A DNA stretch of 64,000 nucleotides. Origin: Methyloversatilis universalis (GTDB lineage: Bacteria > Pseudomonadota > Gammaproteobacteria > Methylococcales > Methylococcaceae). Every line of letters starts with the position of its first letter. The stretch's first letter is position 1. This document shows, one piece after another, positions 1-9,410 of the stretch. Both the position numbers and the translations under genes were made by a program. The DNA lies in NCBI GenBank assembly GCA_020723665.1, contig DYIL01000007.1, positions 48,546 through 112,545 on the forward strand, read 5' to 3'. A model generated the notes under the pieces. It made no database searches, had not been told where the DNA came from, and saw only the letters and a list, made by a program, of their open reading frames with translations.

Positions 1-159
1 TTGAGCGTGCAAGGCGAGCGCGAACAGCGGGTATTTGTGGGCAGGGTGCCGGACTCGATGGCGCCTTATACGCGGCAGGGTATATACGTTGAAACGACCG
101 GAACCGCAGCCGTATTCCGGATCGGTTTCAAACCGCTGGATGCTGGCTCGACACATTAA
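1..159 (+). CDS. C-terminal fragment of an unidentified protein
   Basis: An open frame runs from the first base of the window to a TAA at 157-159, giving about 52 residues that end in FKPLDAGSTH. The frame has no stop before the window edge, so this is probably the 3' end of a gene that starts to the left; the TTG at position 1 is not convincing as a start. The gene converges on the exopolysaccharide locus, with about 60 bp between the two stop codons. I see no diagnostic motif and assign no function. Confidence 0.4.
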   Translation: MSVQGEREQRVFVGRVPDSMAPYTRQGIYVETTGTAAVFRIGFKPLDAGSTH

Positions 160-218
160 AGGCCCACTGAGTCGGCGAGGGATTGCCGACCAATGAATGT
201 CCGATCCTGTGGACATGG

Positions 219-1565
219 TCATCGGACGCTGACCGCACAGGGAACCGGTTCATCATCCGATCGCACGTTTCCCAGCAACGGCTTTAGATTGGCTTCGGCG
301 AGTCGGATGACTTCGGGCAATTTCGCGGCCACTTGTTCGGCGAGTTCCGTCCTGCGGTCGAGAACCGTCTCGATCATCCGGATGAATTTCGCCGGGTCGA
401 GAATGTGCTCGGGCGGGAGCATCAAGGATTCCGGCAAGCCGAAGTGCCGGAACAACCCTTGAAACTTGTCCTGATAGGTGATCGCCGCTACCGGAACGCC
501 TTGGCTCAAGGCGCCCACAGCCAGATGCATGCGGCCGGTCACGACGGCGTCGGCGCAGCCCGCAAGGGCCTTCAGTTCGGCGGCGTGTAATGGAGCCGAC
601 GGATAAATGACCCGGTCACCGACGGTTGCCCGTATCCGCTGGTAAACGGGCGCCAGTACAGTGTCGTCTCCCAAGGCGCCGCCCCGAAAGTCGTGCGGAA
701 TCAAAAGGAAGCTCAGAGGGTGCCGGGCGCCGAGTTCGGACAGCGTGGCCACTGCGGCCTCGGCCAGCTCCCGGATCTTGCTGGGATCGCCGTTTTTGAC
801 CAGCATCGGGTGGAGATTGAAGCCGCATACCGTTTTTCCCTGTGCCCGTTGTTCGTCGGCCCAAGTCCGCACCCGGGTCACTTCGGGCCCGTCGGTCCGG
901 GGCTGAAGCAGAAATGCCGAATCGGCCACCAGTTGACCAGTGGCCTTGGAAAAGCGGTTGAAGCGTTCAAGGGAGATAGGGTCGCGTATGAATATGTTGA
1001 CCGCCGGGTCCAAGGCATTTAGGCATTTGAGCAATTTAGGAGACGGACGGGCATTGAAGGAGAATCCGAGTATGACCGTCGGTTTGCCCATGCGGGCGGC
1101 CAAATCCGCCAGGACCCACATGCGCAGCGCGGTGATGGCGTTGTAATAGCCGTCCATGACGTCTCCACCCATCAAAGCCACGGCATCATAGCGCGCGACG
1201 GTATCCGTCAGTTTGCGCAGAGACCACGGGTTGGCCCAGACGGCTTCGGGACGTATGCCGGGCTCGGTGCAGGCATGGGCACCATCCTCGTCGACCGAGA
1301 AAATGCCGAAGCGGCAGTCCGGGATGTGGCGCCGGACGCTTTCCACCAGAGCCGTAATCATGGCTTCATCCCCTTTCGAACCCGTCAATGAGATGGTATC
1401 TCCGGGAGCGATGAGCACGGATCGGATGTTCGTTGCATCTTGTCGAAACGGCACGCGCTGCAACTGCTTTCGTGCTTGGTGCCACTCGCGATACAGCAGG
1501 GGGACGCGCACCGACTCGCGCATCCGGGAGCGGATAGTTCTGAGACCGAGGCTTAGATTCATCAT
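219..1565 (-). CDS. Polysaccharide pyruvyl transferase family protein
   Basis: This 448-residue protein matches the polysaccharide pyruvyl transferase (CsaB/WcaK) family, which puts ketal-linked pyruvate on sugars of surface polysaccharides. Supporting motifs are SLTGSKGDEAMI near residue 60, the ALMGGDVMDG region, and TGRMHLAVGALSQGVPVAAI in the C-terminal half, which is typical of the family's nucleotide-sugar-like fold. It is the last gene of the minus-strand exopolysaccharide locus. Its ATG lies directly after the stop of the flippase gene (1567), so the two are translationally close. Substrate sugar unknown. Two adjacent ATG codons (1565 and 1562) could both serve as start. Confidence 0.85.
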   Translation of the reverse strand: MMNLSLGLRTIRSRMRESVRVPLLYREWHQARKQLQRVPFRQDATNIRSVLIAPGDTISLTGSKGDEAMITALVESVRRHIPDCRFGIFSVDEDGAHACTEPGIRPEAVWANPWSLRKLTDTVARYDAVALMGGDVMDGYYNAITALRMWVLADLAARMGKPTVILGFSFNARPSPKLLKCLNALDPAVNIFIRDPISLERFNRFSKATGQLVADSAFLLQPRTDGPEVTRVRTWADEQRAQGKTVCGFNLHPMLVKNGDPSKIRELAEAAVATLSELGARHPLSFLLIPHDFRGGALGDDTVLAPVYQRIRATVGDRVIYPSAPLHAAELKALAGCADAVVTGRMHLAVGALSQGVPVAAITYQDKFQGLFRHFGLPESLMLPPEHILDPAKFIRMIETVLDRRTELAEQVAAKLPEVIRLAEANLKPLLGNVRSDDEPVPCAVSVR

Positions 1566-1566
1566 G

Positions 1567-3051
1567 TTATTGGCGTTTGTGGATCGAAGTCTGTCGACGC
1601 CGCCCTTTGAGGTTGCCGGCGGCGCTCATCAGCGGTTTTCGTGCCAAGACCAGCACGAAAGCCGCGTAGGCAATGCCGCCGGCCAGGGCGAGCAACGGCA
1701 GCTTGAACATCGGTGCGCCGGCCACTTGTTCGATCCACGGTCGGGACAGCTTCACGGAGAAATAAAGGGCCACGCTTGCGGCGACGAACGGGGAGACCAG
1801 CCGGATGATCCTGCGAATGGACACCCCGAGATATTTCCGCCCGAAGTAAAAGCTGACGGCGCTCGTCAGGAACTGGCCGAGCACGTAGGTTTCCACGATC
1901 ACGGAGAGCGGGCATCCCCGCGTCGCGGCCAGCACGACCACCGTGGCCGCGCTCCTGACGGCGACGATCAGCAGGGATATGCCGGGCTTGCCGATGGCGT
2001 TGAGGCCGGTGCCGTTGTAGTACTGCATCGCCTGCACCGCGCCGAGCAGGGCCAAGGGTTGCAAGATTTCCGCGCTGCCGGCCCAGACCGTTCCGAATGC
2101 CACGACGCAAAGCTCCTGGGCCACTGCCGCCACGAGAACCAGGCAGGGGACCGCAAGCGCCGCAGTCGCGGTCATCGCCCGGTAATAGGCTTCGGCCAGC
2201 CTCCCGCGCTCGCCGGCGATGCGGGAGAAACCGGCATGGGCCACGTCCAGCACGACCGAACTGAGGAGTTGCATCAAGATCGCGTAGATCCGGGAACCGA
2301 CCGCGTAGAGTCCGAGCGTGGCGGCCCCGAGCCATGCGCCTATGGCCAGTTCGATTACCCGAGTGTTGGCGAAATCGAGGAGACGCATGCCCAGGATATT
2401 GCCGCCGTAGCGGAAAAGCTTGCCGAATCCCTCGAAACTGAACCCGAAGCCCGGTTTCCAAATCGGCTTGATCCAGACCAGGATCAGGTTGACTAGGGCA
2501 TTGGTCAGAAATTGGCCGACCAGGCTCCAGACTCCGAACCCGGCCAAAGCCAGCCAAACCCCCGCCGCTCCGCTCAGGATGGTAGAGACCAGAGTCCTGA
2601 CGGCCAGCCAGCGATACTGAAAATTCCGACGCAACAAGGCCTGCTGGCAGAAACCCAGGGCATTGATCAGAATCCCGAGGCAAGCGACCCGCAGGATTTC
2701 GGTCAAGCGCTCGATAGCCATCGCCGAAGCGATGAGCGGCGCACCCCACCCGATTCCCGCGACCAGGAGCGCCGCCAGGATGAAATTGGCCAGAAAAGCC
2801 GTGTTCAGCTCAGCTTGGCCAATATCGGGCTTTTGCACGATGGCGTCGCCCAAGCCTTGTTCGGCGAAAATCTCGATGAAGGCGAGCACCGCGGCTGCGG
2901 CGGCGAACACGCCGAATTCTTCGGGCGAGAGAATCCGTGCCAGCAGGAAAAAGATGACGATGCCGGCCAAGCGTCCGCCCCAATTGCGGATAGCCGACCA
3001 GATCAAACCCGATAGAACCTGATTGCCCAGCGATGTCGTAGTGCTGCTCAT
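1567..3051 (-). CDS. Oligosaccharide flippase, Wzx/PST family
   Basis: A 494-residue polytopic membrane protein of the polysaccharide transporter (Wzx-like, MOP superfamily) family. It begins with the usual amphipathic lead-in (GLIWSAIRNWGGRLAGIVIF) and the LARILSPEEFGVFA signature, followed by about 12 to 14 hydrophobic segments. The inferred role is flipping lipid-linked repeat units across the inner membrane before Wzy polymerisation. I prefer the ATG at 3051 over an upstream GTG at 3060 because AGGTGG lies six bases before it. It sits between a GT4 glycosyltransferase and the pyruvyl transferase in the exopolysaccharide operon. Confidence 0.9.
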   Translation of the reverse strand: MSSTTTSLGNQVLSGLIWSAIRNWGGRLAGIVIFFLLARILSPEEFGVFAAAAAVLAFIEIFAEQGLGDAIVQKPDIGQAELNTAFLANFILAALLVAGIGWGAPLIASAMAIERLTEILRVACLGILINALGFCQQALLRRNFQYRWLAVRTLVSTILSGAAGVWLALAGFGVWSLVGQFLTNALVNLILVWIKPIWKPGFGFSFEGFGKLFRYGGNILGMRLLDFANTRVIELAIGAWLGAATLGLYAVGSRIYAILMQLLSSVVLDVAHAGFSRIAGERGRLAEAYYRAMTATAALAVPCLVLVAAVAQELCVVAFGTVWAGSAEILQPLALLGAVQAMQYYNGTGLNAIGKPGISLLIVAVRSAATVVVLAATRGCPLSVIVETYVLGQFLTSAVSFYFGRKYLGVSIRRIIRLVSPFVAASVALYFSVKLSRPWIEQVAGAPMFKLPLLALAGGIAYAAFVLVLARKPLMSAAGNLKGRRRQTSIHKRQ

Positions 3052-3060
3052 GGGTTCCAC

Positions 3061-4317
3061 CTAGCGCGCCAAGGCGGCGTCCAAGCGCGCGAAAAAAGCT
3101 TCGCTGGAAAAGCGCGCCACGTAGCGCCGGGCATTGTCGCGAAGCCGTTCGCGCAATCCGAAATCGCCGCCCCATTGCAGAACGGTTGCCGCGAAATCAG
3201 CCGGGTCGTCGCAAACTGCGATGGGGCTATCGTCGGCCGGGGGAAACCCGGCGGCTCCAACGCTGGTCGTGATGCAGGGCAGGCTGAACGCGAAGTAATC
3301 CAGCATCTTGATCTTCATGCCGCTCCCGGCGCGCACGGGATTGATGGCGAACAGCGCATTCGCGGCCAGTGCCGAGAGGTCTTGAACGCGACCGTGCAAA
3401 ACCACGCCAGGAATGCCGGGCGTGAAAGCGAGACACGCCTCGCCCGCCACGTCCAGGACGAGATCGTTCCGCGCCTCGCGCACGCGCGGCCAAACATGCT
3501 GCAAGAACCAGCGGAGTCCGTCCACGTTGTGCGGCGCATGGCTGCCCAGATAGAGAATGCGGGACTTCGTCCCCGCCCTCGGTTTTATCGGCTTCGCGTC
3601 GACGGGCGCCGGAAGAGTGACGATCTTCGCTTTCGGCATCAGTTCTCTGAGGTCGCCGGCATCTTCGTCGCTGATCGCGAGCAGCAGGTCGAAGGTTCCG
3701 AGAATGGTTTGCTCCTGTTCCGGGCTCACCGGAGGAACGGCGGTCATCCCGCGCTCCGCCAGAGACCGGCAGCGCTTGTGGAATACGTCGTGGGCGATCA
3801 ACAGCGTGCGGGTGCGGTTCGGCAAGGACTGTACGATTGGCGCCCGAAAGATGGTGTCGACGAAGACATAATCGGGATCGAGTCGGGAGAAGAGCGGTGT
3901 CAATCGGCGCAGATCCGTCTCGTTCAGATAGCGGCCGATATAGACGGTCTTGCTCCGCGACACGTAGCGCCAGCTGGCCAAGCGCCGCGCCCATGCGCCG
4001 CCGATGGTGTCGAGCAGCCAGCGGTACACCGATCGAACCAGCGTCCTGGGATGTGCGGCCAGGTGCCAGTCTCCGAGGCGTATCGTGCCGGGCACGTGAA
4101 TCCGGAGTTTCGTGCAGCGCAATCGTTGCCGGGGGCGGAAAATCGGCGCCGGCAGCCGCGGTCCGCTGATCACCAGATGCGCGTCGAAGTCCCGTGCCTC
4201 GAGGTATCTCACGAAAGCGTGGTTGTAAGTGGAGTATCCGTTCCGGCCCGAAACCGGCAAATCCTCGCACAGAAGAACCGCGACCGGATGGAGACGTTCG
4301 GGCTTCGGCGCGCTCAT
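3061..4317 (-). CDS. Glycosyltransferase family 4
   Basis: This 418-residue protein is a GT-B-fold glycosyltransferase. The C-terminal half has the GT4 pattern AGSGMKIKMLDYFAFSLPCI followed by a GAAGF motif, and ILYLGSHAPHNVDGLRWFL resembles the start of the second Rossmann domain in this family. It should transfer a sugar to the lipid-linked repeat unit on the cytoplasmic side. The start at 4317 overlaps the upstream stop as ATGA; an ATG 12 bases upstream (4329) is an alternative. Donor and acceptor sugars cannot be read from the sequence. Confidence 0.85.
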   Translation of the reverse strand: MSAPKPERLHPVAVLLCEDLPVSGRNGYSTYNHAFVRYLEARDFDAHLVISGPRLPAPIFRPRQRLRCTKLRIHVPGTIRLGDWHLAAHPRTLVRSVYRWLLDTIGGAWARRLASWRYVSRSKTVYIGRYLNETDLRRLTPLFSRLDPDYVFVDTIFRAPIVQSLPNRTRTLLIAHDVFHKRCRSLAERGMTAVPPVSPEQEQTILGTFDLLLAISDEDAGDLRELMPKAKIVTLPAPVDAKPIKPRAGTKSRILYLGSHAPHNVDGLRWFLQHVWPRVREARNDLVLDVAGEACLAFTPGIPGVVLHGRVQDLSALAANALFAINPVRAGSGMKIKMLDYFAFSLPCITTSVGAAGFPPADDSPIAVCDDPADFAATVLQWGGDFGLRERLRDNARRYVARFSSEAFFARLDAALAR

Positions 4318-5450
4318 TTCAATTCCCATTGCAGCAGCAGCTTGCGTTGGATCGGCAGGAAATTGTCGTCCGACACCGCCGTGACGACGGTGATTCCGTT
4401 TTCGTCGCGATGGGCGGCGATGCCTTCCATGTTGTCGATCTCGTGCAATAGCCGATTGGCTTCCAGAATCGCGACTCCGTCCAGAACGGTCCCGGCGTGT
4501 ATCTTGGCCGCCGGGATGCGGCGGAGACGCATCTTGAAGCCGCCGAGCGGCGACAACCGGCGTTCGAGCAAGAGCAAGTCGCCTTCCGGGAGAAACACGG
4601 CGTCGCTGATGTCGTAACCATCGGTCAGGCGAACCTCGAGTTCCAGTGCCGGCCCGTCCTGCAGAATCCAGGCGGGAGCCAGGTCACGCCCGGTTTTGTC
4701 CCGTTCGGCGATAGCGAGAAGCGCGCCGGCGAAATCGTGTCCAGTGGGAAACGCAGCCAGGGCTTCCAAACCTCGGCCTTTCGGTAGCTTCACGATCTCT
4801 TGGGGCACTGGCAGGAGCAGGCCGGGGCGCCGGAGCAAGTCGGATGTCGGCCGGAAAACGGCCACCCCGTTGCGATGCCCTTCGAAACCCAGGTAAGCGG
4901 CCTCGCCGGTCAGCTCGAGAGACTCGATGTCGCCCTTGCCGTTTTCTCGGAGCGGTTTTCCTTCGGGCCCCAGAACCGACGCTATGATGACGTCGGCGAC
5001 GCCGTTCGGACGGCCCTGGTCGTACAACAGCCGGCCTTGTACCCAATAACCGGCATCGGTGACCGCGGCAAACCGGTGACCGCGGTCCGTCATCCGCAGG
5101 CCGGATAGTCCGCCGAAGTGCGGGACGTCGGATTCGAGCACCAAGCCGCCCCGAAAGACGATTGGCGACGCCCCGTTTTGGGCGATTCCGAATCTTGAAA
5201 GCACGGCGATCGGGTGCGTGTCGACCGGGATAGGCGTAAGGCCCGCCAAGGCTGCCCTGGGCTTGAATCTAAAAAAGCCGGCCCAGGCGATCGCGACGGC
5301 CAACACCGAGGCCGCTGCGGCCGCCATCCACCATCGCCGTGCGATGCCATGCCCGGTTCGGCGCGAAGCTTGCGCCCCACGGCGCGTATCGCACAGCCGC
5401 TCGCCGCTCGACACGATATCCGTTACCGCCGCTTCGAACCGTTTTCTCAT
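4314..5450 (-). CDS. Membrane-anchored esterase-like/phytase-like beta-propeller protein
   Basis: A 378-residue protein with one N-terminal hydrophobic segment (WWMAAAAASVLAVAIAWAGF, about residues 40-60) and a large exported domain. The pattern GGLSGLRMTDRGHRFAAVTD with later DNMEGIAAHRDENG and DAVFLPEGDLLLLER matches the 'esterase-like activity of phytase' family, a beta-propeller-type fold. Activity is unproven. The gene lies between GT2 and GT4 glycosyltransferase genes in the exopolysaccharide operon: it starts 8 bp after the GT2 stop (GAGGAAGG just before ATG) and ends in an ATGA overlap. Editing or hydrolysis of the exported polymer is possible, but this is inference. Confidence 0.7.
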   Translation of the reverse strand: MRKRFEAAVTDIVSSGERLCDTRRGAQASRRTGHGIARRWWMAAAAASVLAVAIAWAGFFRFKPRAALAGLTPIPVDTHPIAVLSRFGIAQNGASPIVFRGGLVLESDVPHFGGLSGLRMTDRGHRFAAVTDAGYWVQGRLLYDQGRPNGVADVIIASVLGPEGKPLRENGKGDIESLELTGEAAYLGFEGHRNGVAVFRPTSDLLRRPGLLLPVPQEIVKLPKGRGLEALAAFPTGHDFAGALLAIAERDKTGRDLAPAWILQDGPALELEVRLTDGYDISDAVFLPEGDLLLLERRLSPLGGFKMRLRRIPAAKIHAGTVLDGVAILEANRLLHEIDNMEGIAAHRDENGITVVTAVSDDNFLPIQRKLLLQWELK

Positions 5451-5458
5451 GGCCTTCC

Positions 5459-6361
5459 TCACAAGCGCGCCGGTTGGCTGCACCCCGCCGCCTGAGCGAG
5501 TCGTAGCGCCCGTGAAAAAGCCGGCCAGGCCAGCTCGCGGCGCAGCAGCAGATAAATGCCTACCAACACTTTGCGCGCCGCCTGCAGGGCGACCGCGCGG
5601 CTCGAAGCCGCGCTTCGGGATAGCGCATACAGGCTGCCGGCATAGTAATGCCCGATCAGCCAACGATGAGGGTCGCGGTGCCCGACCAAAGGGGCGTCGA
5701 ACCAGACGGCTTTCTCCCCGGCGGCGACATAGGCGCGCAGGGCGTAATCGAGGTCTTCTCCGCCGTTGATGGGCGCTCCGACCCCCAGGGACTCGTCGAA
5801 ATACCCGGTTTGCACGGCGCGAGAGGCGCGCATGAACAGCGTGTTGGACGAGGCATTGGCGACGAACTTGCCGGTGCTCGCCGGCCGCGCGGCGCGTAGC
5901 TCCAAGGGCAGGGCGGAAAGCACCGAAGGCGAGGACGAATACTTGCATATCGCGAGATCGAGCGAAGTGTCTTGCGCGAACAAAGCCAGCATGGCTTCCA
6001 GCGTGCCCTCCGGATACCAGGCGTCGTCGTCGGGAAAAGCGACCATCAACGAGCGCTCGAACAGGCGGTCTTTGTGCGCCAAGTCGAAGAGGAGGTTCCG
6101 CGCTTTGGAAAGCGAAACCCGTTCGGGAATGGCCGATACCCGGATATAGTCCGGCAGGGCGGGCAGCGGCTGGCCGGACGCGTGCCGCTGCAGCAACAGA
6201 TATTGAACGATGCGAAGTCCGGACTTCGTCATGGCGCGCTCCACGCTGCGGACCATGCGCTCCAATTCGTCTTGGCGTCCGCCCGCGCTGTCGCTGGTGG
6301 TGAAGAGCAGGGCGTCCACCTCGGCGTAACGCCCGTGATCGGTCGCGGTAAGGGCGTTCAT
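5459..6361 (-). CDS. Glycosyltransferase family 2
   Basis: A 300-residue GT-A-fold glycosyltransferase. The segment SLSKARNLLFDLA followed by VAFPDDDAWYPEGTLE gives the nucleotide-sugar and divalent-metal binding DDD motif, and NGGEDLDYALRAYVAAGEKA corresponds to the acceptor-side ED motif of GT2 enzymes. The ATG overlaps the stop codon of the preceding GT4 gene (ATGA at 6358-6361). Inferred role: adding one sugar of the exopolysaccharide repeat unit. No transmembrane segment is evident. Confidence 0.88.
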   Translation of the reverse strand: MNALTATDHGRYAEVDALLFTTSDSAGGRQDELERMVRSVERAMTKSGLRIVQYLLLQRHASGQPLPALPDYIRVSAIPERVSLSKARNLLFDLAHKDRLFERSLMVAFPDDDAWYPEGTLEAMLALFAQDTSLDLAICKYSSSPSVLSALPLELRAARPASTGKFVANASSNTLFMRASRAVQTGYFDESLGVGAPINGGEDLDYALRAYVAAGEKAVWFDAPLVGHRDPHRWLIGHYYAGSLYALSRSAASSRAVALQAARKVLVGIYLLLRRELAWPAFSRALRLAQAAGCSQPARL

Positions 6362-7587
6362 GAGCGTTCGTCCCGGATGGCGGGCGCTTGGCCCGAACGA
6401 AGTGTTCCGACGGTGCCACGCAGCAACGCGCGGTCATAAGCGGTTAGAAGCGCCGCGACTTGATCGGGCCAGTGAAAACGAATGCGGGCGCGTTCCCGGG
6501 CACGCTCGGCATAGACTCGGCGCAGGGGTTCGTCTCTCAGTAGGTCGCTTATTGCGGATGCCAGTCCTTTGGGACTGTGGTCGGGTGCGTAGCGGGCGGC
6601 ATCGCCGAGGAGACGTTTGGTCTCCCCGAGTTCAAAAGCGACGATGGGTATCCCCAGAGCAGAGTATTCGAACACTTTGTTCATGCTGATCTTGTCGTTG
6701 TAGACGTCGAAAGGATCGGGAATGACGCCGACATCGAAGCCGGAGAGGGCACCCAGGAAAGACTCCCCGGACAGAAAACCGGTGAAGCGGCAGATGTCCG
6801 CCACCCCCAGCGACTCGGCCAAGGCTTTGAGCGCGGGAAGTTCCGGTCCGTCGCCGACGATCTTGCAGATAAATTCCGGCACTCCGGATTCGTTGCGCAG
6901 CATCGCGACCGCGCGAATCAGGTTGTCCACTCCGTCCTGGGCACCCATGACCCCTACGTATCCGACGTTGATCGCGTCGTCCGCTCGGGCTTTCGGAATC
7001 CGTTTGAACTGGGTCAGGTCGGGCACGCCGTATACGGTGAAAACATCGTCCGGATGTACGCCGCCTCGGGTTATCGCCAGTTCCCTGAACGTCTCGTTGG
7101 CCGAGATGACCACGTCCGCGAACCGGAACGTGAGTTTTTCGAACAGCCTCAGCAGGGCATGCATGGGGCCGCGCTTCTTGAACTTGGATTCGTAGAGTTC
7201 CGGACAGATGTCGTGATGATCGAAAATCAGCGACCGGCCGAGCGCTTTGTACGGCAGGGCGATCAGGAACAAGAGATCGGGCGGATTGGCGACGTGGATG
7301 ACATCGAAACCGTGACGCCGAAACGCCTTGAGGGCCAAGCGCGCTTCGTGGAACAGCGCGGCGCCGTATTCCAACAGGAAACCCAGTGCGCCGCTGGCTT
7401 CGAGGGGCAGGGGATGACGGTAGATTCGGATCCCGTCGATCACGATCTCCCGTTCGGGATGTCTTTCGGAGGCGGGACAGATGACCGTGACTTCCCAGCC
7501 GGCATCACGCAACGCGCATGCTTCCTGCCACGACCGCCGGTCCAACGGCACCGGAAGGTTTTCGATAATCATCAGACAACTCGGCAT
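6358..7587 (-). CDS. Glycosyltransferase family 4
   Basis: A 409-residue GT-B glycosyltransferase. The N-terminus (LMIIENLPVPLDRRSWQEA) fits WcaI/WbuB-type enzymes. VIHVANPPDLLFL, DHHDICPELYESKF, the second-domain INVGYVGVMGAQDG, and KVFEYSALGIPIVAFE (the acidic donor-binding loop) all support GT4. I place the start at 7587 because AGGGGATA precedes that ATG by about six bases; upstream in-frame codons lack a ribosome site. It is translationally coupled to the GT2 gene downstream. Sugar specificity unknown. Confidence 0.87.
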   Translation of the reverse strand: MPSCLMIIENLPVPLDRRSWQEACALRDAGWEVTVICPASERHPEREIVIDGIRIYRHPLPLEASGALGFLLEYGAALFHEARLALKAFRRHGFDVIHVANPPDLLFLIALPYKALGRSLIFDHHDICPELYESKFKKRGPMHALLRLFEKLTFRFADVVISANETFRELAITRGGVHPDDVFTVYGVPDLTQFKRIPKARADDAINVGYVGVMGAQDGVDNLIRAVAMLRNESGVPEFICKIVGDGPELPALKALAESLGVADICRFTGFLSGESFLGALSGFDVGVIPDPFDVYNDKISMNKVFEYSALGIPIVAFELGETKRLLGDAARYAPDHSPKGLASAISDLLRDEPLRRVYAERARERARIRFHWPDQVAALLTAYDRALLRGTVGTLRSGQAPAIRDERS

Positions 7588-7646
7588 GTATATCCCCTGT
7601 AAGTCTGGCTTGTTCGTTCTCCCGCAGGCGGGGCGGTTCGTGGCTC

Positions 7647-8117
7647 TCAATCGAAACCGTATTCCGCCATGAGGCGCTCTTGTCGTTCGTCGGCCCCTTC
7701 CAGTCGCCCATAGGGACCCACGACCACAATGTCGGACTTGATGACGCGGGCCGGATTGCCCGCGACCACGGATCGCGGCGGTACGTCGCGCGTGACCACC
7801 GAGCCGGCCCCGACGATGCTCTCGTCGCCGATCGTGATCCCGGGCAGGATGATGCTTCTAGCGCCCACGAAACACCGCCGCCCGATGCGGGTGTGAGTGT
7901 GAAAGCCGCGGGTCAGGTCATGCGCGAGGATGGCGACGTCGAAAGCGATGTAAGACTCTTCGCCGACGTGGATCCCCTTGGGATTGGTCAGATCGAATTT
8001 GGTCGACAGCGAAAATTGGCTGGATGGATGAATATCCATGCGAAAGACCTTCACCAGCCAAAGGCGCTTCAATTCGACCAGGCACATTCGGGCCCATCTG
8101 AGTTTGCCGAGATTCAT
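7647..8117 (-). CDS. Left-handed beta-helix acyltransferase (WcaF/CysE-like)
   Basis: A 156-residue hexapeptide-repeat protein. Repeats are visible in GIHVGEESYIAF, TRIGRRCFVGARSIILPG and ITIGDESIVGAGSVVTRDVP, followed by the AGNPARVI signature that closes the beta-helix in the sugar O-acetyltransferase family. The histidine of ILAHD is the likely catalytic base. The expected reaction is acetyl transfer from acetyl-CoA to a sugar hydroxyl, here probably decorating the exopolysaccharide. It lies between the Wzy-like polymerase and a GT4 gene. ATG at 8117 chosen; upstream in-frame sequence is not protein-like. Confidence 0.85.
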   Translation of the reverse strand: MNLGKLRWARMCLVELKRLWLVKVFRMDIHPSSQFSLSTKFDLTNPKGIHVGEESYIAFDVAILAHDLTRGFHTHTRIGRRCFVGARSIILPGITIGDESIVGAGSVVTRDVPPRSVVAGNPARVIKSDIVVVGPYGRLEGADERQERLMAEYGFD

Positions 8118-8175
8118 CTTTGACGGTTCTCCAGAACGTTTCCTTTTTGATGTGAAACCTTGGCGACGTTGTGGG

Positions 8176-9369
8176 TCAGATCCTGTGCGGCGGGTCGAGG
8201 ACGGGCTGGACCGCCCGAAACGTCTGAGGACTGTACGGTTCGGGGGCCGGCGAAACCGGTTCGCGGCGATCGCAGGACCCGATGAAGGCAACCACCAGCG
8301 CCATGAAGATTTGCGGAACGCTGAACGTGTTGTCGGTTGCCGAGTAAGCGAAGAACGCGGCAGCGACCATCAGAAACGCCCACTTTTTCGTCATCATGGG
8401 GTGGCGCAGTAGGTTCACTAGCATGGCGATGAAAGCGCAGCCCATGAACGCCGAGCCGATATAGCCGACCTCCAGGGCAAACCGAAGATACTCGTTGTGC
8501 GCGGCGATTGTGTGTGTCGTCGCGGATGTTCTCGCGGACAGGATATCCATCTGGTGTCCCAAGCCGACGCCGAAATAGGGAAAGCGCTGCACATAGGCTT
8601 TCAGCTCGTTCCAAATGACGTCGCGACCGCTCATCGCCTCGGACGACCAGCGAGTCATCAGTTGATCTCCCATGACGTAGAAAAGCGCGGCTACCACGAC
8701 GCAGCCGTAAAGAACCATCAGGATCCTGAATACCGCAGACCGGCTTTCAATGAACAGCATCGCGCCGGTCACGCCGAGCGCGAGCGCCGACGGCATGCGG
8801 GAAGCCGTGAGCATGGTGATACCGGCATTGACGAGGGCGAGCAGGAGATAACGCGAACGCTGCTGCAGCGCGAGATAACTGGCCGCCACGGCGCCGGTGA
8901 CGCCGGCTCCCCCGAGGAATGCAGGTCCCATGTTGCCGCCGAGCCGGCGGGTGCCGAGATAGTCCGTCATCCAGAGACGACTGATACCCACCGTCTCGTA
9001 AATCGTTCCGAGAACCACCGAGGCCGGCGGAGTGAAGGCGGCGATCAGCAGGATGAGTTCCCGGTCCCGCTGTTCCGGTAAGGCCGTGAAAAAAAGTAGA
9101 AACGCGCTGAGGCTGACCAGGCTTCGCGAATATCGGTCCCAGGAAAAAGCGTCAAACTCGCTGAGAAGACCGCAGACGAAGCTGACCAGGATGATGAAGC
9201 CCATCAGTACGAGGTTGGCCGGAATGCGCTTGCGGGTGAGCGCGAAAACCACGCCCGCCAGGATGAGAAACAGTTTCTCGATAGGATTGGCATTGGCTAG
9301 ACCTAGCAACCGTTCCAGGTTGAGGATCAACACCAGTTGTGCGAGAAGAAACGCGCATCTAAAGGCCAT
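8176..9369 (-). CDS. O-antigen ligase/polymerase family protein (Wzy-like)
   Basis: A 397-residue membrane protein with about ten hydrophobic segments. The long periplasmic loop carries the Wzy_C/O-antigen ligase pattern: SGRDVIWNELKAYVQRFPYF, GVGLGHQMD and HNEYLRFALEVGYIG, with the functionally important R and H residues in place. In this context it most likely polymerises flipped repeat units. The start is ATG 9369, preceded by GGGAGGGG at good spacing; the longer frame would begin with TTG at 9414. It follows the EpsG-like gene by about 40 bp. Confidence 0.85.
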   Translation of the reverse strand: MAFRCAFLLAQLVLILNLERLLGLANANPIEKLFLILAGVVFALTRKRIPANLVLMGFIILVSFVCGLLSEFDAFSWDRYSRSLVSLSAFLLFFTALPEQRDRELILLIAAFTPPASVVLGTIYETVGISRLWMTDYLGTRRLGGNMGPAFLGGAGVTGAVAASYLALQQRSRYLLLALVNAGITMLTASRMPSALALGVTGAMLFIESRSAVFRILMVLYGCVVVAALFYVMGDQLMTRWSSEAMSGRDVIWNELKAYVQRFPYFGVGLGHQMDILSARTSATTHTIAAHNEYLRFALEVGYIGSAFMGCAFIAMLVNLLRHPMMTKKWAFLMVAAAFFAYSATDNTFSVPQIFMALVVAFIGSCDRREPVSPAPEPYSPQTFRAVQPVLDPPHRI

Positions 9370-9410
9370 GTTCGACGCCCCTCCCAGCCGGTGTTCGGCG
9401 CGACCGATCT

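Noticed and set aside
5451..6437. A long N-terminal extension of the esterase-like protein.
   Set aside because: It is the antisense-like frame shadow of the GT2 gene, which itself has clear GT2 motifs in its own frame.
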